22,425 nt of DNA. It comes from Branchiostoma floridae (taxonomy: Eukaryota > Chordata > Leptocardii > Amphioxiformes > Branchiostomatidae). Made by a program: the position numbers and the translations under genes. The stretch spans positions 1,970,680-1,993,104 of the forward strand of contig NC_049980.1 of NCBI RefSeq assembly GCF_000003815.2, read 5' to 3'. The notes under the pieces were generated by a model. The model was not told the DNA's origin. It did no database searches and was given only the letters and a program-made list of their open reading frames with translations. Every line of letters begins with the position of its first letter. The first letter of the stretch is position 1. Of the stretch, positions 12,101-17,551 are shown piece after piece.

Positions 12101-12166
12101 GCCAACTTCTGGGTCAACAGGGTCAACTCTACACTTCCTGCACTGCCTCTCCGAGAGTTACTCTAA
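54..12166 (+). CDS. SYNRG: gamma-synergin, 3' part of gene (joined exons)
   Basis: Eight clear exons and one likely microexon join in one frame: 54-172, 854-970, 3406-4878, 6087-6199, 8364-8514, 10041-10097, 10529-10620, 11164-11175 (microexon) and 11927-12166, about 790 codons ending in TAA. Every junction is AG/GT and every phase matches. Gamma-synergin is a cytosolic partner of the AP-1 clathrin adaptor at the trans-Golgi network and endosomes; its F-x-D-F type motifs bind the gamma-adaptin ear (family knowledge). Visible here are eleven such motifs in the large exon, repeated [DN]KYxxF[KR] motifs, and a conserved C-terminal domain that starts [13 protein letters not shown] and ends with the CGVC and [13 protein letters not shown] blocks. 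The N-terminal exons, including any EH domain, lie upstream of the window, so no start codon or promoter is visible. The assignment rests on recognising the C-terminal blocks together with the motif array. It has not been checked by search. Confidence 0.87.
330..550 (-). mobile_element. TA-flanked palindromic MITE, copy 1
   Basis: Ends TA|CTGTAAATG and CATTTACAG|TA; the interior has GCGGTGG / CCACCGC palindromes (aacggccaccgtgaaaactgcg). It is the same family as the copies at 1141, 2359, 12504 and 13200. TA at both outer edges suggests a Tc1/mariner-type target duplication. It fills much of the intron 173-853; the rest of that intron shows nothing recognisable. Confidence 0.8.
854..970 (+). 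CDS. SYNRG: SYNRG exon b (DKYGAIRAY motif)
   Basis: The acceptor is tttcccactgacag|ga and the donor is acacag|gtactg. The 39-codon exon begins with two bases that complete a Gly codon from exon 54-172 and ends one base into the next codon, which fits exon 3406. It reads [20 protein letters not shown] and then a Ser-rich tail ending GSGFYTG. The DKYGAIRAY piece matches the [DN]KYxxF[KR] motifs of the large exon. Three 23-bp C-rich tandem units start 7 bases after the donor. Confidence 0.78.
978..1047 (+). repeat. 23-bp C-rich tandem repeat, three units
   Basis: Three units start tgcccccctccca/c at 978, 1001 and 1024. They lie just inside the intron after the donor at 970. An open frame runs through them but has no support as coding sequence. 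Confidence 0.8.
1141..2360 (-). mobile_element. palindromic MITE copy 2, split by a nested transposon
   Basis: Positions 1141-1196 match one end of the MITE family (gcatttaaatttgtggg...) and 2178-2360 match the rest (agcaccatata, gcggtggttttgag, ...ttacagta). The parts are in the right order and orientation to be a single reverse-strand copy interrupted at 1197-2177. The outer left end is degenerate (tgctgtattgcat). Confidence 0.7.
1197..2177. mobile_element. 981-bp transposon with long terminal inverted repeats, nested in a MITE
   Basis: The left end, gggttttcggaaaaacctg (from 1197), and the right end, read in reverse from 2177 as gggtttttcggaaaaccctg, begin inverted repeats of about 75-87 bp. 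Each holds two copies of cggaaaaccctgtccagtc. The flanks aaaatgga (1189-1196) and aaaagggt (2178-2185) match at 6 of 8 bases and may be a decayed 8-bp target duplication. The AT-rich interior (about 1275-2090) has no convincing coding frame, so the element is non-autonomous. Confidence 0.72.
2359..2570 (+). mobile_element. palindromic MITE, copy 3
   Basis: It runs from TACTGTAAATGCAG to TGCATTTACAGTA, directly abutting copy 2 in the opposite direction and sharing the TA junction. The interior contains gcggtttttgcggtgaccac and its palindromic partner ttcaccgcgaacttaaa. Confidence 0.85.
2617..2699. repeat. intronic hairpin with 35-bp arms
   Basis: The arm gtggaacaacttagcaa...acatcacag (2617-2651) pairs with ctgtgatgt...ttgctaagttgtcccac (2664-2699) around a 12-base loop. 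It has an internal mismatch in the middle. It could be a short foldback element or an RNA hairpin. Confidence 0.75.
2700..3220. other. intron, nothing recognised
   Basis: This is SYNRG intron sequence between a hairpin and a short foldback. It is AT-rich, with no exon-like block, RNA gene or repeat that I can name. Confidence 0.6.
3221..3318. repeat. short foldback element
   Basis: The left arm tagccagtggtatccaa and the right arm ttggataccactcactggcta are inverted copies, the right one with a 4-base insertion. It ends about 88 bases before the acceptor of the large SYNRG exon. Confidence 0.75.
3406..4878 (+). CDS. SYNRG: SYNRG large central exon with gamma-ear binding motif array
   Basis: The acceptor is gtctcctgcag|gt and the donor is gaagcag|gtgtgt, phase 1 at both ends, which fits both neighbours. 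About 490 codons encode a Ser/Gly/Asp-rich, Cys-poor, probably disordered region. I count eleven motifs of the F-x-[DE]-F kind: DDFADF (near 3444 and 3672), DEFGEF (3738), GFADF (3816), GDFAEF (3864), EEFGDF (4185), GEFGAF (4281, last acidic residue lost), DEFGDF (4392), PFGDF (4438), NEFGDF (4761) and DEFGDF (4812). Motifs of this kind bind the AP-1 gamma-ear and the GGA ear domains (family knowledge). Three [DN]KYxxF[KR] motifs (DKYAVFK near 3924, DKYGIFR 4008, NKYDMFK 4338) are interleaved with them; their partner is unknown to me. Such a long single exon is usual for this part of SYNRG. Long open frames on the opposite strand come from codon bias and are not genes. Confidence 0.9.
4980..5872. 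mobile_element. 893-bp element with GC-rich terminal repeats and internal tandem units
   Basis: The ends cagaggcggcggca and tgccgccgccactg are inverted repeats of hAT style (CAGWG...). The interior has four degenerate units beginning near 5107, 5298, 5485 and 5659 (gaaaatttgaaatct-type, then aaacgccatttcctg, then a caaattttgctgccagac-type line). The period is 174-191 bp, and palindromes like gcgccggaggcgc lie between units. No transposase frame and no clear target duplication is visible. It lies in the intron 4879-6086, whose remainder shows nothing else. Confidence 0.72.
6087..6199 (+). CDS. SYNRG: SYNRG exon d (start of conserved C-terminal region)
   Basis: The acceptor is ttaatttctgttacag|gc, two bases completing the Gly codon left open at 4878, and the donor is gtggag|gtgagt in phase 0. 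It reads [20 protein letters not shown] followed by [17 protein letters not shown]. The last 79 bases and the donor are repeated downstream three more times (array 6121-6600). The copies have no acceptor of their own, and reading past the first donor meets TAA at once (gag gtg agt taa), so only the first copy is treated as coding. Confidence 0.8.
6121..6600 (+). repeat. tandem array of exon 3' end plus splice donor, four copies
   Basis: Units begin at 6121, 6247, 6373 and 6504 (period 126, 126, 131). Each holds 79 bases of exon d, the donor gtgagt and about 47 bases of intron ending in a gtact run. The first three are identical except for one extra gtact in unit 3. The fourth has several changes (for example gtgagtgac for gtggctgac) and is the oldest or most diverged. 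Donors lie at 6200, 6326, 6452 and 6583. Confidence 0.92.
6601..6999. other. intron, nothing recognised
   Basis: SYNRG intron sequence with no coding block or repeat that I can name. Confidence 0.6.
7000..7072. repeat. 73-nt intronic hairpin
   Basis: agagtttgttgag (7000-7012) pairs with ctcaacaaactct (7060-7072). A 3x3 mismatch follows, then gctttcc pairs with ggaaagc, and further pairs form around a loop of about 20 bases. The shape suits either a tiny foldback element or a miRNA-like precursor. It is flanked by a ta-rich run on the right. Confidence 0.75.
7073..8363. other. intron, nothing recognised
   Basis: An AT-rich SYNRG intron. Short open frames here lack splice or protein support. 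Small palindromes occur near 8165-8202 (actagtacgtagtactag, acatggtttaccatgt) but nothing nameable. Confidence 0.6.
8364..8514 (+). CDS. SYNRG: SYNRG exon e (conserved helical C-terminal domain)
   Basis: The acceptor is ccatcctgtacag|gac in phase 0, matching the donor at 6199, and the donor is atcacag|gtgagg in phase 1. It reads [20 protein letters not shown], then [14 protein letters not shown], then [17 protein letters not shown]. The charged heptad-like spacing suggests helices. This block is strongly conserved in gamma-synergins as I recall them and, with the last exon, gives the best evidence for the gene's identity. Confidence 0.88.
8595..8950 (-). mobile_element. tRNA-derived SINE
   Basis: Read on the minus strand, a tRNA-like head (8950-8881) has box A near aggccaagtgg and box B agttcgatccc. 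A body of about 285 bases follows, including tctgcttagcactcagcat and gtagtggcttgcac. I recall a very similar SINE in lancelet genomes (not checked). The 3' boundary near 8595 is approximate. It sits in the intron 8515-10040, opposite in strand to SYNRG. Confidence 0.75.
9048..9437 (+). pseudogene. 5'-truncated LINE, reverse transcriptase C-terminus
   Basis: An open frame of 129 codons reads [19 protein letters not shown], then [18 protein letters not shown], and ends AIRLYNESS before TAG. The RPVLEYG...[10 protein letters not shown] pattern is typical of the end of non-LTR retrotransposon reverse transcriptases (CR1/L2/RTE-like ORF2; clade not settled). The catalytic part is absent, so it is a dead 5'-truncated copy inserted in the SYNRG intron in the gene's own direction. 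A probable 3' tail of the element follows to about 9575. The absence of frame breaks suggests a fairly recent insertion. Confidence 0.8.
9438..9575 (+). mobile_element. probable 3' tail of the LINE copy
   Basis: A T-rich stretch after the reverse transcriptase stop, ending near ttgtattcgccatgc. The right edge is a guess, since no second copy is present for comparison. Confidence 0.4.
9772..9942. mobile_element. 171-bp foldback MITE
   Basis: The left end aatcaagcaactggat and the right end atccagtcgcttgatt are inverted with one mismatch, and gtttcag / ctgaaac pair further in. The interior holds the palindromic-like gatagcattcgctatc. Confidence 0.75.
10041..10097 (+). CDS. SYNRG: SYNRG exon f (small, [11 protein letters not shown])
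   Basis: A 57-base exon between cttacctttgccag and the strong donor a|gtaagt. It starts with two bases completing a Gly codon and ends one base into a Ser codon. It reads [18 protein letters not shown], a short hydrophobic helix or strand of the conserved C-terminal domain. Both phases fit the neighbours. Confidence 0.85.
10098..10410. other. intron, nothing recognised
   Basis: SYNRG intron between exons f and g. No coding block or repeat apart from the tandem palindrome at its right end. Confidence 0.6.
10411..10460. repeat. tandem 25-bp palindromes
   Basis: Two adjacent 25-bp units (from 10411 and 10436) differ by two bases. Each contains a ctgttac...gtaacag hairpin; in the first the arms are nine perfect base pairs around acc. 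Confidence 0.85.
10529..10620 (+). CDS. SYNRG: SYNRG exon g ([17 protein letters not shown])
   Basis: The acceptor is cccctatctctag|gt and the donor is atcatg|gtaata, leaving phase 0. It reads [19 protein letters not shown] followed by [11 protein letters not shown], an amphipathic helical segment. The donor differs from consensus at +5. It joins in frame either directly to 11927 or through the 12-nt microexon. Confidence 0.86.
10621..11163. other. intron, mostly featureless
   Basis: An AT-rich intron. Its only notable part is the long pyrimidine tract at 11113-11146 that leads to the candidate microexon. Confidence 0.6.
11164..11175 (+). CDS. SYNRG: candidate 12-nt SYNRG microexon (AQFV)
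   Basis: A very strong pyrimidine tract (11113-11146, nearly all C/T) is followed by ctgtggacag, then 12 bases gctcaattcgtg, then the consensus donor gtgagt. The flanking exons meet in phase 0, and 12 bases keep the frame, adding Ala-Gln-Phe-Val between SSPIM and PEPGSLDF. Well-placed acceptor and donor signals together with a frame-neutral length make a real microexon likely. A chance acceptor-donor pair remains possible. Confidence 0.55.
11396..11872. mobile_element. Tc1/mariner-like MITE (cagtcaaacctg ends)
   Basis: TA|CAGTCAAACCTG at the left and CAGGTTTGACTG|TA at the right are perfect inverted repeats inside a TA duplication. Repeated gcggccacc / ggtggccgc-type blocks sit inside both ends. 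At 477 bp with no transposase frame it is non-autonomous. It ends 54 bases before the last SYNRG coding exon. Confidence 0.87.
11927..12166 (+). CDS. SYNRG: SYNRG last coding exon with Cys/His cluster
   Basis: The acceptor is gaatctgtctgcccag|cct in phase 0 and the stop is TAA at 12164-12166. The 79 residues begin [16 protein letters not shown], continue with CGVC (residues 24-27), a Cys at 44 and [15 protein letters not shown] (50-64, His 55, Cys 58), and end LPLRELL. The spacing C-x2-C-x16-C-x10-H-x2-C could form a small zinc site; that is inference. The block matches what I recall of the gamma-synergin C-terminus. The exon is markedly richer in G+C than the surrounding DNA, as expected for real coding sequence. 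Confidence 0.9.
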   Translation, partial: PEPGSLDFSTGALKPGISDAQLACGVCLLSVDSRSKAFDRQDDCNKLNYGGRQYHAPCANFWVNRVNSTLPALPLRELL

Positions 12167-12503
12167 ACAGGGCCCTGTGGACATCTTTGAAGTGGAACAA
12201 GTTGACATGGGTTATTCAGGGCCTAGCCACATTGTTGTATATTCATCATATGTACTCTCCAAGCAGAGGTTAGGCTCCGGCTGTTTTTTTGAATGTTTTA
12301 TTTTATTGATTTAATTGGGCTTTCTATTTTGAATTGTTTCTTGAAGTCCACCAGCCAAACGTTAGGTTTTGGCAATACAAGATACAATAAAAAATAGAAA
12401 GCACGATAAAAACTACTAAAAAAAAAGTTTTAAAAAACAGCCGGAGCCTAACCTCTGCTTGGAGAGTACGTTATGCTCATCAGGACGTTTATGGGATTCA
12501 GTA
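12167..12503 (+). other. SYNRG 3' UTR region (extent uncertain)
   Basis: This is the sequence after the SYNRG stop. The first AATAAA lies at 12386-12391, inside a large foldback (12252-12469), so the foldback may supply the poly(A) signal. Other AATAAA sites at 12705 and near 13130 are also in or near repeats. The true cleavage site cannot be told from sequence alone. Confidence 0.45.
12252..12469. repeat. 218-bp foldback with 38-bp perfect arms
   Basis: The arm at 12252-12289 (gtactctccaagcagaggtt...) is the exact reverse complement of 12432-12469. Imperfect pairing continues inward through ctttctatttt to a centre near ccagccaaacgttagg / ttggc. This is typical of a foldback MITE. No clear target duplication is visible. 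Confidence 0.85.
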
Positions 12504-12723
12504 TACTGTAAATGCAGAAATTTTTGTGGTAGTTTTATGTTTGCTGTTTTCGCGGTGGCCACTTCACCGCAAACTTAAAACCCCCCGCGAACATTTATCC
12601 ATTATATATTATGTCGCTACAGTCTATGGCGCCACCATGAACTTAAAACCACCGCAAAAACTCCATTTTCCTGCTACCGTGAAATCAAATCCCTGTGAAC
12701 TTATAATAAATGCATTTACAGTA
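12504..12723 (+). mobile_element. palindromic MITE, copy 4
   Basis: TACTGTAAATGCAG to TGCATTTACAGTA, with the interior ttcgcggtggccacttcaccgc. It follows the foldback after SYNRG and carries an AATAAA at 12705. Confidence 0.87.
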
Positions 12724-13199
12724 TTCTGTCTTGGAATATTGTGTCTGGTCCAAAGAATGTTACAGCGCCACAACTAACAAAGAAAGATTTGCCAACACAA
12801 CCTGTTCACCTTAAAAACTGATCACATGTTTGTATCCATGATTGTTGGCATTTCCTGTTTAATAATGTACCTTAATTTGTACAGCATAAATAATACAAGA
12901 TTTCTTTCAATTAAATATTATTAAGATTTTACTGGAAAGCTAGCATCTCTGTGCAATAGGGTAAGTTACTGTAACTGTTTACAGCAAGGTTACCGGTAGC
13001 ATTGAAAAGCTATGTCATAATTCCACAAGAATGGGGAAGGCAAATGTTTAACTCAGAATATGGACTGTGAATATTTTTGGAGTATTTGATGAAAGTAATT
13101 TAGGTCATCTATGGTATTCGTATGAAATGAATAAATTTGAGGCTCTAATATATGCGAAAGTGTAACTAATCTCTGCACCAGATCTGAACATGTGTAACA
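12724..13199. other. intergenic, nothing recognised
   Basis: AT-rich sequence between two MITE copies. An AATAAA lies near 13130 with no evidence that it is used. Confidence 0.6.
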
Positions 13200-13411
13200 T
13201 ACTGTAAATGCAGAAATGTTTGCGGTGGATTAATGTTCGCGGTTTTCGCGGTGATCATTTCACCGCAAACTTAAAACCACCGCGAACATTTTTCTATTAT
13301 TGTATTAGACTGCAGTCTATGGTGTTACCGTGAACTTAAAACAACCACGAAAGGTCCTTTTTCCCGATATCGCGAAATTAAATCCCCGCGAACTTAAATG
13401 CATTTACGGTA
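13200..13411 (+). mobile_element. palindromic MITE, copy 5
   Basis: TACTGTAAATGCAG to TGCATTTACGGTA, with the interior gcggttttcgcggtgatc and ttcaccgcaaacttaaa. It is closely similar to copy 3. Confidence 0.88.
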
Positions 13412-13685
13412 ACCCTATTGCTAATCAAACCTAGTTGTATGAGCTTTTTATTGGTTTGTTTCATACATAGCAGTACCATGAAATATTAGCCATATTGCCA
13501 ATGATAGGAACTTCATGTGAAGATTAAGATGGTTCAGGAAAGAAAAAAGAATCAGAATGAATATGGTTCACAGTAAAGAATATTAAATCTATGGCATCTT
13601 GTGTTTTCAATGCTAAGGCTTTCATTAACTGTAGATTCTAAACAACCTTTCAGGAGTGTAAAATAGCATACATATCTACACTAGC

Positions 13686-14683
13686 TACTTCCGACCTGTG
13701 TGTGAGAATGCCACACCAGCGTGGCACCCGGGACTCACTCAAGAACAGGATAACCAGCTGGAGAGAATCCAACGTTGAGCCTCAAGATCATCTTAGGCCA
13801 AACGTACTCCAACTACGCAGAAGCCCTTCTCGTCCTAGGACTTGTAACCTTGGAGCCATGCCGTGATCAGCTGTGCCTGAGCTTAGCCAAACAAGAAAGC
13901 TTCTGAAAAAAGCTGGCCGGTGCGTATTTTGGAAAAAACCTGGATGTTAAACAAAATCACATGAAACAAGAGTTTTTAAACATCGAATTACTGAATTGGT
14001 CTGTCTTCTATTTAAAAAACATTACATGAGATTTGTCTAACAAAGAAAAAAAAATTGTTACAAGTGGGGTTCGAACCCACGATCTATGGCTGCAAAAGCA
14101 AATCGCTATATCCACCCAGCGCGTAGACCACTTGGCCACGATAACTCCATTGTGTAATCGTGCGTAGAGTTTGGTTAAATTGACCGATCCATGCAAACCA
14201 AACGAACGGCTTCTCTCGCCTCCAAGCAGGTGCTACTCCTACAGTCCCCTGACTTCCGCCACTGGTTCCCTGCTCGACGTGGTGACACGATCGAGCGATT
14301 AGCTGGACAATTTCTAAACTAGAACCGAACGCTTCAGAAAGAGTGCATTGCCTTACATGACTAAGCTATTCAATTATGCAAATGTCAGTACATTATGAGT
14401 GCAATACCAACTGTCTGTCTGTTGTAGAGATGATGAAAACTTGATCTTAACGTTTGACCTTGTAGTTTTGTTCTGTCTATATAATATTTTGTAAATTTTA
14501 ATGAATCAGGTAACTCGTACGTATTTTAAAATAATGCTTGTTATTTCCTAATGTGCTATTATGGTGCAATTATGCAGCCTTTGTGAAGACAGGCACGATT
14601 CAGTCAACCTTGAAGGTTTGACTGCGAGGCCTTGTATATTTTATGCATATTTCTGAGTAAATAAACCAATCTACTACTACTAC
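13686..14683 (+). pseudogene. decayed LINE 3' end, interrupted
   Basis: From 13686 the frame reads YFRPVCENATPAWHPGLTQE, then QDNQLERIQR, then a TGA. After a one-base frameshift it reads LKIILGQTYSNYAEALLVLG. This is the C-terminal region of a CR1/L2-like reverse transcriptase. The last codons appear about 320 bases later (from about 14222: SKQVLLLQSPDFRHWFPARRG ... AGQFLN, stop near 14319), so an insertion carrying a tRNA-like sequence separates them. An AT-rich 3' region ends with aataaacc and a short (cta)n run near 14683, a usual type of LINE tail. The stop, frameshift and insertion show that it is dead. Confidence 0.75.
14057..14145 (-). pseudogene. tRNA-like sequence (Ser/Leu-type length), probably SINE head or tRNA pseudogene
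   Basis: On the minus strand an 89-base block starts gttatcgtggccaagtggtc and ends ccacttgtaac. Box A (tggccaagtgg) and box B (ggttcgaaccc) are intact, the T-arm pairs perfectly and the acceptor pairs at 6 of 7 positions with wobbles. A run of T follows, as for a Pol III terminator. The anticodon arm does not fold into a 5-bp stem with a 7-base loop, so a working tRNA is unlikely. Confidence 0.6.
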
Positions 14684-15642
14684 AAATGTATTTGGTTAGG
14701 TAATATGTGTATACTGCACCATCTGGCAGCTTTGCATGACGTAAAACTTGCATCCAGAGACCAGGTGGTTCTCAAATCATAAATGTGTTCAGCCTTAGAA
14801 TAACAACCTACAGCTTATGTACCTTTAACAACATAATCCACTACACAACTGCCTAAGCCAACAGGAGCTTTTACTCCATTCAAGGACAAGCTAAAAATTA
14901 TTGAATATAAGATCTAAAAGTTACTGACTTTAAAAAAATGAAATACTTCAATAGATGCTTGGAGGTTACATGGTATATTAAACAATGTCCACATACTAAT
15001 TCTCTTACTCTTGTAGCTAAATACAAAAAGCTTCAAAACATCAAAAAATAATTTTATCAGGTTGGTAGAATATAGGAGAGTTCCAACATGATTCTGTCTG
15101 TTTTAATCTGTTCTTGGTCGTATGGAGATTTAATTTTCTACTCTACATCAGTTTGGCTTCAAATTAAACAACAAAGGATATGTACTACTTTGCCCGCAAA
15201 GAGCTCGAGGTTACCTCAAATAAATTTAAATTTCGAGGCTCCCCAGACTTTTGTATGTTTTCTCGATGCCTCTTAAAGCATTTGACTGGAAGCTATGCTC
15301 AGCTGAGGTCTTGAGTGAGCATTTGCCTTACTACATGTATTGTCGACTGGTCCATCTGCCTGCTCATTTGTACAGTAGCTGATGTGACCATCAGATGCTA
15401 TATGTAAATGTCTGTACACTGAACATGTTGTTTGTAATATGGGCCCTGACATTTACATGTATGTCATGTACATGTTTCTGGTATAGCCATTATAGATGTA
15501 TACATACATGCATACACACAAAAATGAACATATACACATATGTATGCACACTGCACTGGTTTGTCAGCTTCATTTAATCAATATTTGGTACACAAACAAG
15601 AAGAGTAGAGAGTGACTCTTCTTTCTTCACTACACTTGCCAC
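14684..15642. other. intergenic, nothing recognised
   Basis: AT-rich intergenic DNA with a low-complexity acatgtatg/tacatacatg-rich patch near 15440-15545. No gene-like signal. Confidence 0.6.
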
Positions 15643-15925
15643 CAGGGTTGTAGCCAGCACCTGTCCTTCAGTCCTTTGAAGGAATTTTGCAGCTGGGGAC
15701 TGAAAAAATTTTCCCCATTCCGTCCCCTGGGACAGACAAAAATTGATATGTAAAGATATAAAAAAAACTGAAACCCATGTGTTCTTCTTCACCAAAACAG
15801 ATGCCATCGAAGAGCTTAGTGTACAAGAAAATTTGCGCAACGTCACGCCATGCCTTCGGTGCTCGATAGGATTCCCATTCAAAATCAAGGGGACTGAAAA
15901 TGATTTCAGGCTGGCTACAACCCTG
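15643..15925. mobile_element. hAT-type MITE with 8-bp target duplication CTTGCCAC
   Basis: The ends cagggttgtagccag and ctggctacaaccctg are perfect 15-bp inverted repeats. They are flanked by exact 8-bp copies of cttgccac at 15635-15642 and 15926-15933, the signature of hAT transposition. At 283 bp with no transposase it is non-autonomous. It is the same family as the element at 21578. Confidence 0.93.
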
Positions 15926-15933
15926 CTTGCCAC

Positions 15934-17081
15934 CCAAACCACACAATCTGGTTCCCTTGTAGCAACATAAGTGGGACCTTTGATACATAATGATTAGTAA
16001 TGGACCAGTGTTGCATTCTCAAATTTCCATTTTGACTAACTGAGGCTCAGTTTTGAACAAGATATACATCATGTACCAAGAAGCTCCTTGGATAAACTGT
16101 AAATCTTGAAACTTTCACAGCAGTTTTATTTTCACAGTGACCTGTCCATCATCAATTCATGACGCAAATACATTTTGTACTTATCTTTGCAGACATGTGA
16201 AACTTTGCTTACATGACTGAAATTCATATCGCCTGCATGGAAAGCTAATGTTACAGAAACATCCCGTAAAACACTGCATTCTAATTTTTTCTTTCATCTT
16301 TAAGTTAGTGTATAGCAAAATGCAATGTGCCAACAGGCAATTAATAATAACAACTACATTGGTACTTTATAAAGATGAATGTACTTTCTCATTCGTTAAA
16401 CAAGTTGACAGTGAGAAAATCTATCATGTGGGTCAACCATTTAAATCTGCTTCATTCTGGTAACTTCTCATGAATAAATAAATAAAGATTCAAACAAACA
16501 AACTCTCTGGTCACTTCTGCATGAAATGTAAATGATAGGGATGAAGAGACAAGCAGCAAGTAACATGGACAAAACAGTACTTTCTACGAAACATGTTGAC
16601 AATATAAGAAACTTCTGAGATTTGTTCCAACACAATGGAGGTCAACCTTCCATGCACATTTTGTGCAACAAGGATGTGGACTCAACATGTTTTGTTCCTA
16701 GATAGGACTGCATACCTAAACATAACATGAGGTACCAGACCTGTAACTGTCCTGAATAATTTGCCAAGTAACCTGTCGTGTAGACAACAGAATGTTGATT
16801 CATTCCTTTGATATCTTACGCAGAGAGCCCACGCTTTCGAGAGGGTGTTAAATCACAGACGGTGCTGCCCACACAATGTTTTCCTTTTCCAATGATCAAT
16901 TTTCATTGTTGTGGTTGGAATAACATGTTTTAAAAACAAAATAGATCAACATGTTATACCCTAGAATATAGGTACAGTACATGTTCTTGAATTTTGAACA
17001 TGGACTTTCGTGATATATTGGTATGCAGCCCTACCACCAGGCCAACTTTGATGTACAGTATGCTTGCATAGAAAATGAATC
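15934..17081. other. intergenic, nothing recognised
   Basis: AT-rich DNA between the hAT element and the zinc-finger gene. A tail-like aataaataaataaag occurs near 16472. A 10-bp inverted pair ataacatgtt / aacatgttat lies near 16920-16956. Part of this may be 3' UTR of the minus-strand gene; on that strand an AATAAA lies at 16140-16135. Confidence 0.5.
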
Positions 17082-17302
17082 TCACTGTCCAGGCTTAGCA
17101 TAGTATGTGGGGAAGGACAACCTCACACTTATGCCACATCTTCAGAAAAGACGCTGGAGCCGCATGTTCCCGTTTAGGAACTTAATTCGTACCAATACAC
17201 AACATGGCTCCAGCGTGTTCTCTGAAGATGTGGCGTAAGTGTGAACGGTTGGCTTGAGGTTGTCCTTCCCAAAATACTATACTCATTGTCCAGGCTTAGC
17301 AG
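17082..17302. mobile_element. foldback inserted at the zinc-finger stop codon, with 19-bp direct repeats
   Basis: The near-identical sequences tcactgtccaggcttagca (17082-17100) and tcattgtccaggcttagca (17284-17302) flank an inverted repeat. The left arm starts tagtatgtggggaaggacaa and the right arm, read in reverse, starts tagtattttgggaaggacaa. Pairing runs about 65-75 bp, with a bulge of about 13 bases in one arm, to a loop of roughly 30 bases. The right direct repeat is the end of the coding exon, including the stop. It would form a strong hairpin in the mRNA just after the stop. Confidence 0.85.
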
Positions 17303-17551
17303 TCAGAACAACATGACCAGCCTGTTGAGGCAGAGTCAGCCCTCCCACTTGTTGGCGAGGCATGATGACCACCCCACCTGGCGAGGCCGGGGGTACGGTC
17401 AGCATCACGGGCTGTCCCACTCCGGACACTCCAGCCGCGGACTGCAGGATGATGATGGGCTGCTGCGGAGTCTTGGGTGGGTTCATGAGGCTGCTGGGGA
17501 GGATGGGGCGGTAGCCTGGGAGGGGGGGTCTGGAGCTTCGTCTCCCTCGGC
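17283..17551 (-). CDS. zinc-finger gene last exon
   Basis: The acceptor is ttgtttgttcactcttcag|gc, and its two bases complete the Gly codon opened at 18175. It reads RGRRSSRPPLPGYRPILPSS, then NPPKTPQQPIIILQSAAG, then a Val/Pro/Gly/Gln-rich stretch ending GHVVLTAKPGQ and TGA at 17285-17283. The composition is unlike a folded domain and resembles a transcription-regulator tail. The splice join makes a continuous RGRGRGRSRGRGRR tract, which could bind nucleic acid. The stop codon and 16 flanking bases are duplicated 202 bp downstream by a foldback. Confidence 0.85.

Noticed and set aside
11852-12314. Short open frames around the last SYNRG exon on both strands
   Set aside because: They are other-frame readings of the GC-rich last exon and the adjacent transposon.
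14057-14145. Functional tRNA gene
   Set aside because: The anticodon arm cannot form a normal stem and loop, and the block lies inside a dead LINE.
15574-15988. Minus-strand open frames within and beside the hAT MITE, similar to one at 21399-21737
   Set aside because: The similarity comes from the shared transposon sequence. Frames extend past the target duplications and encode nothing recognisable.
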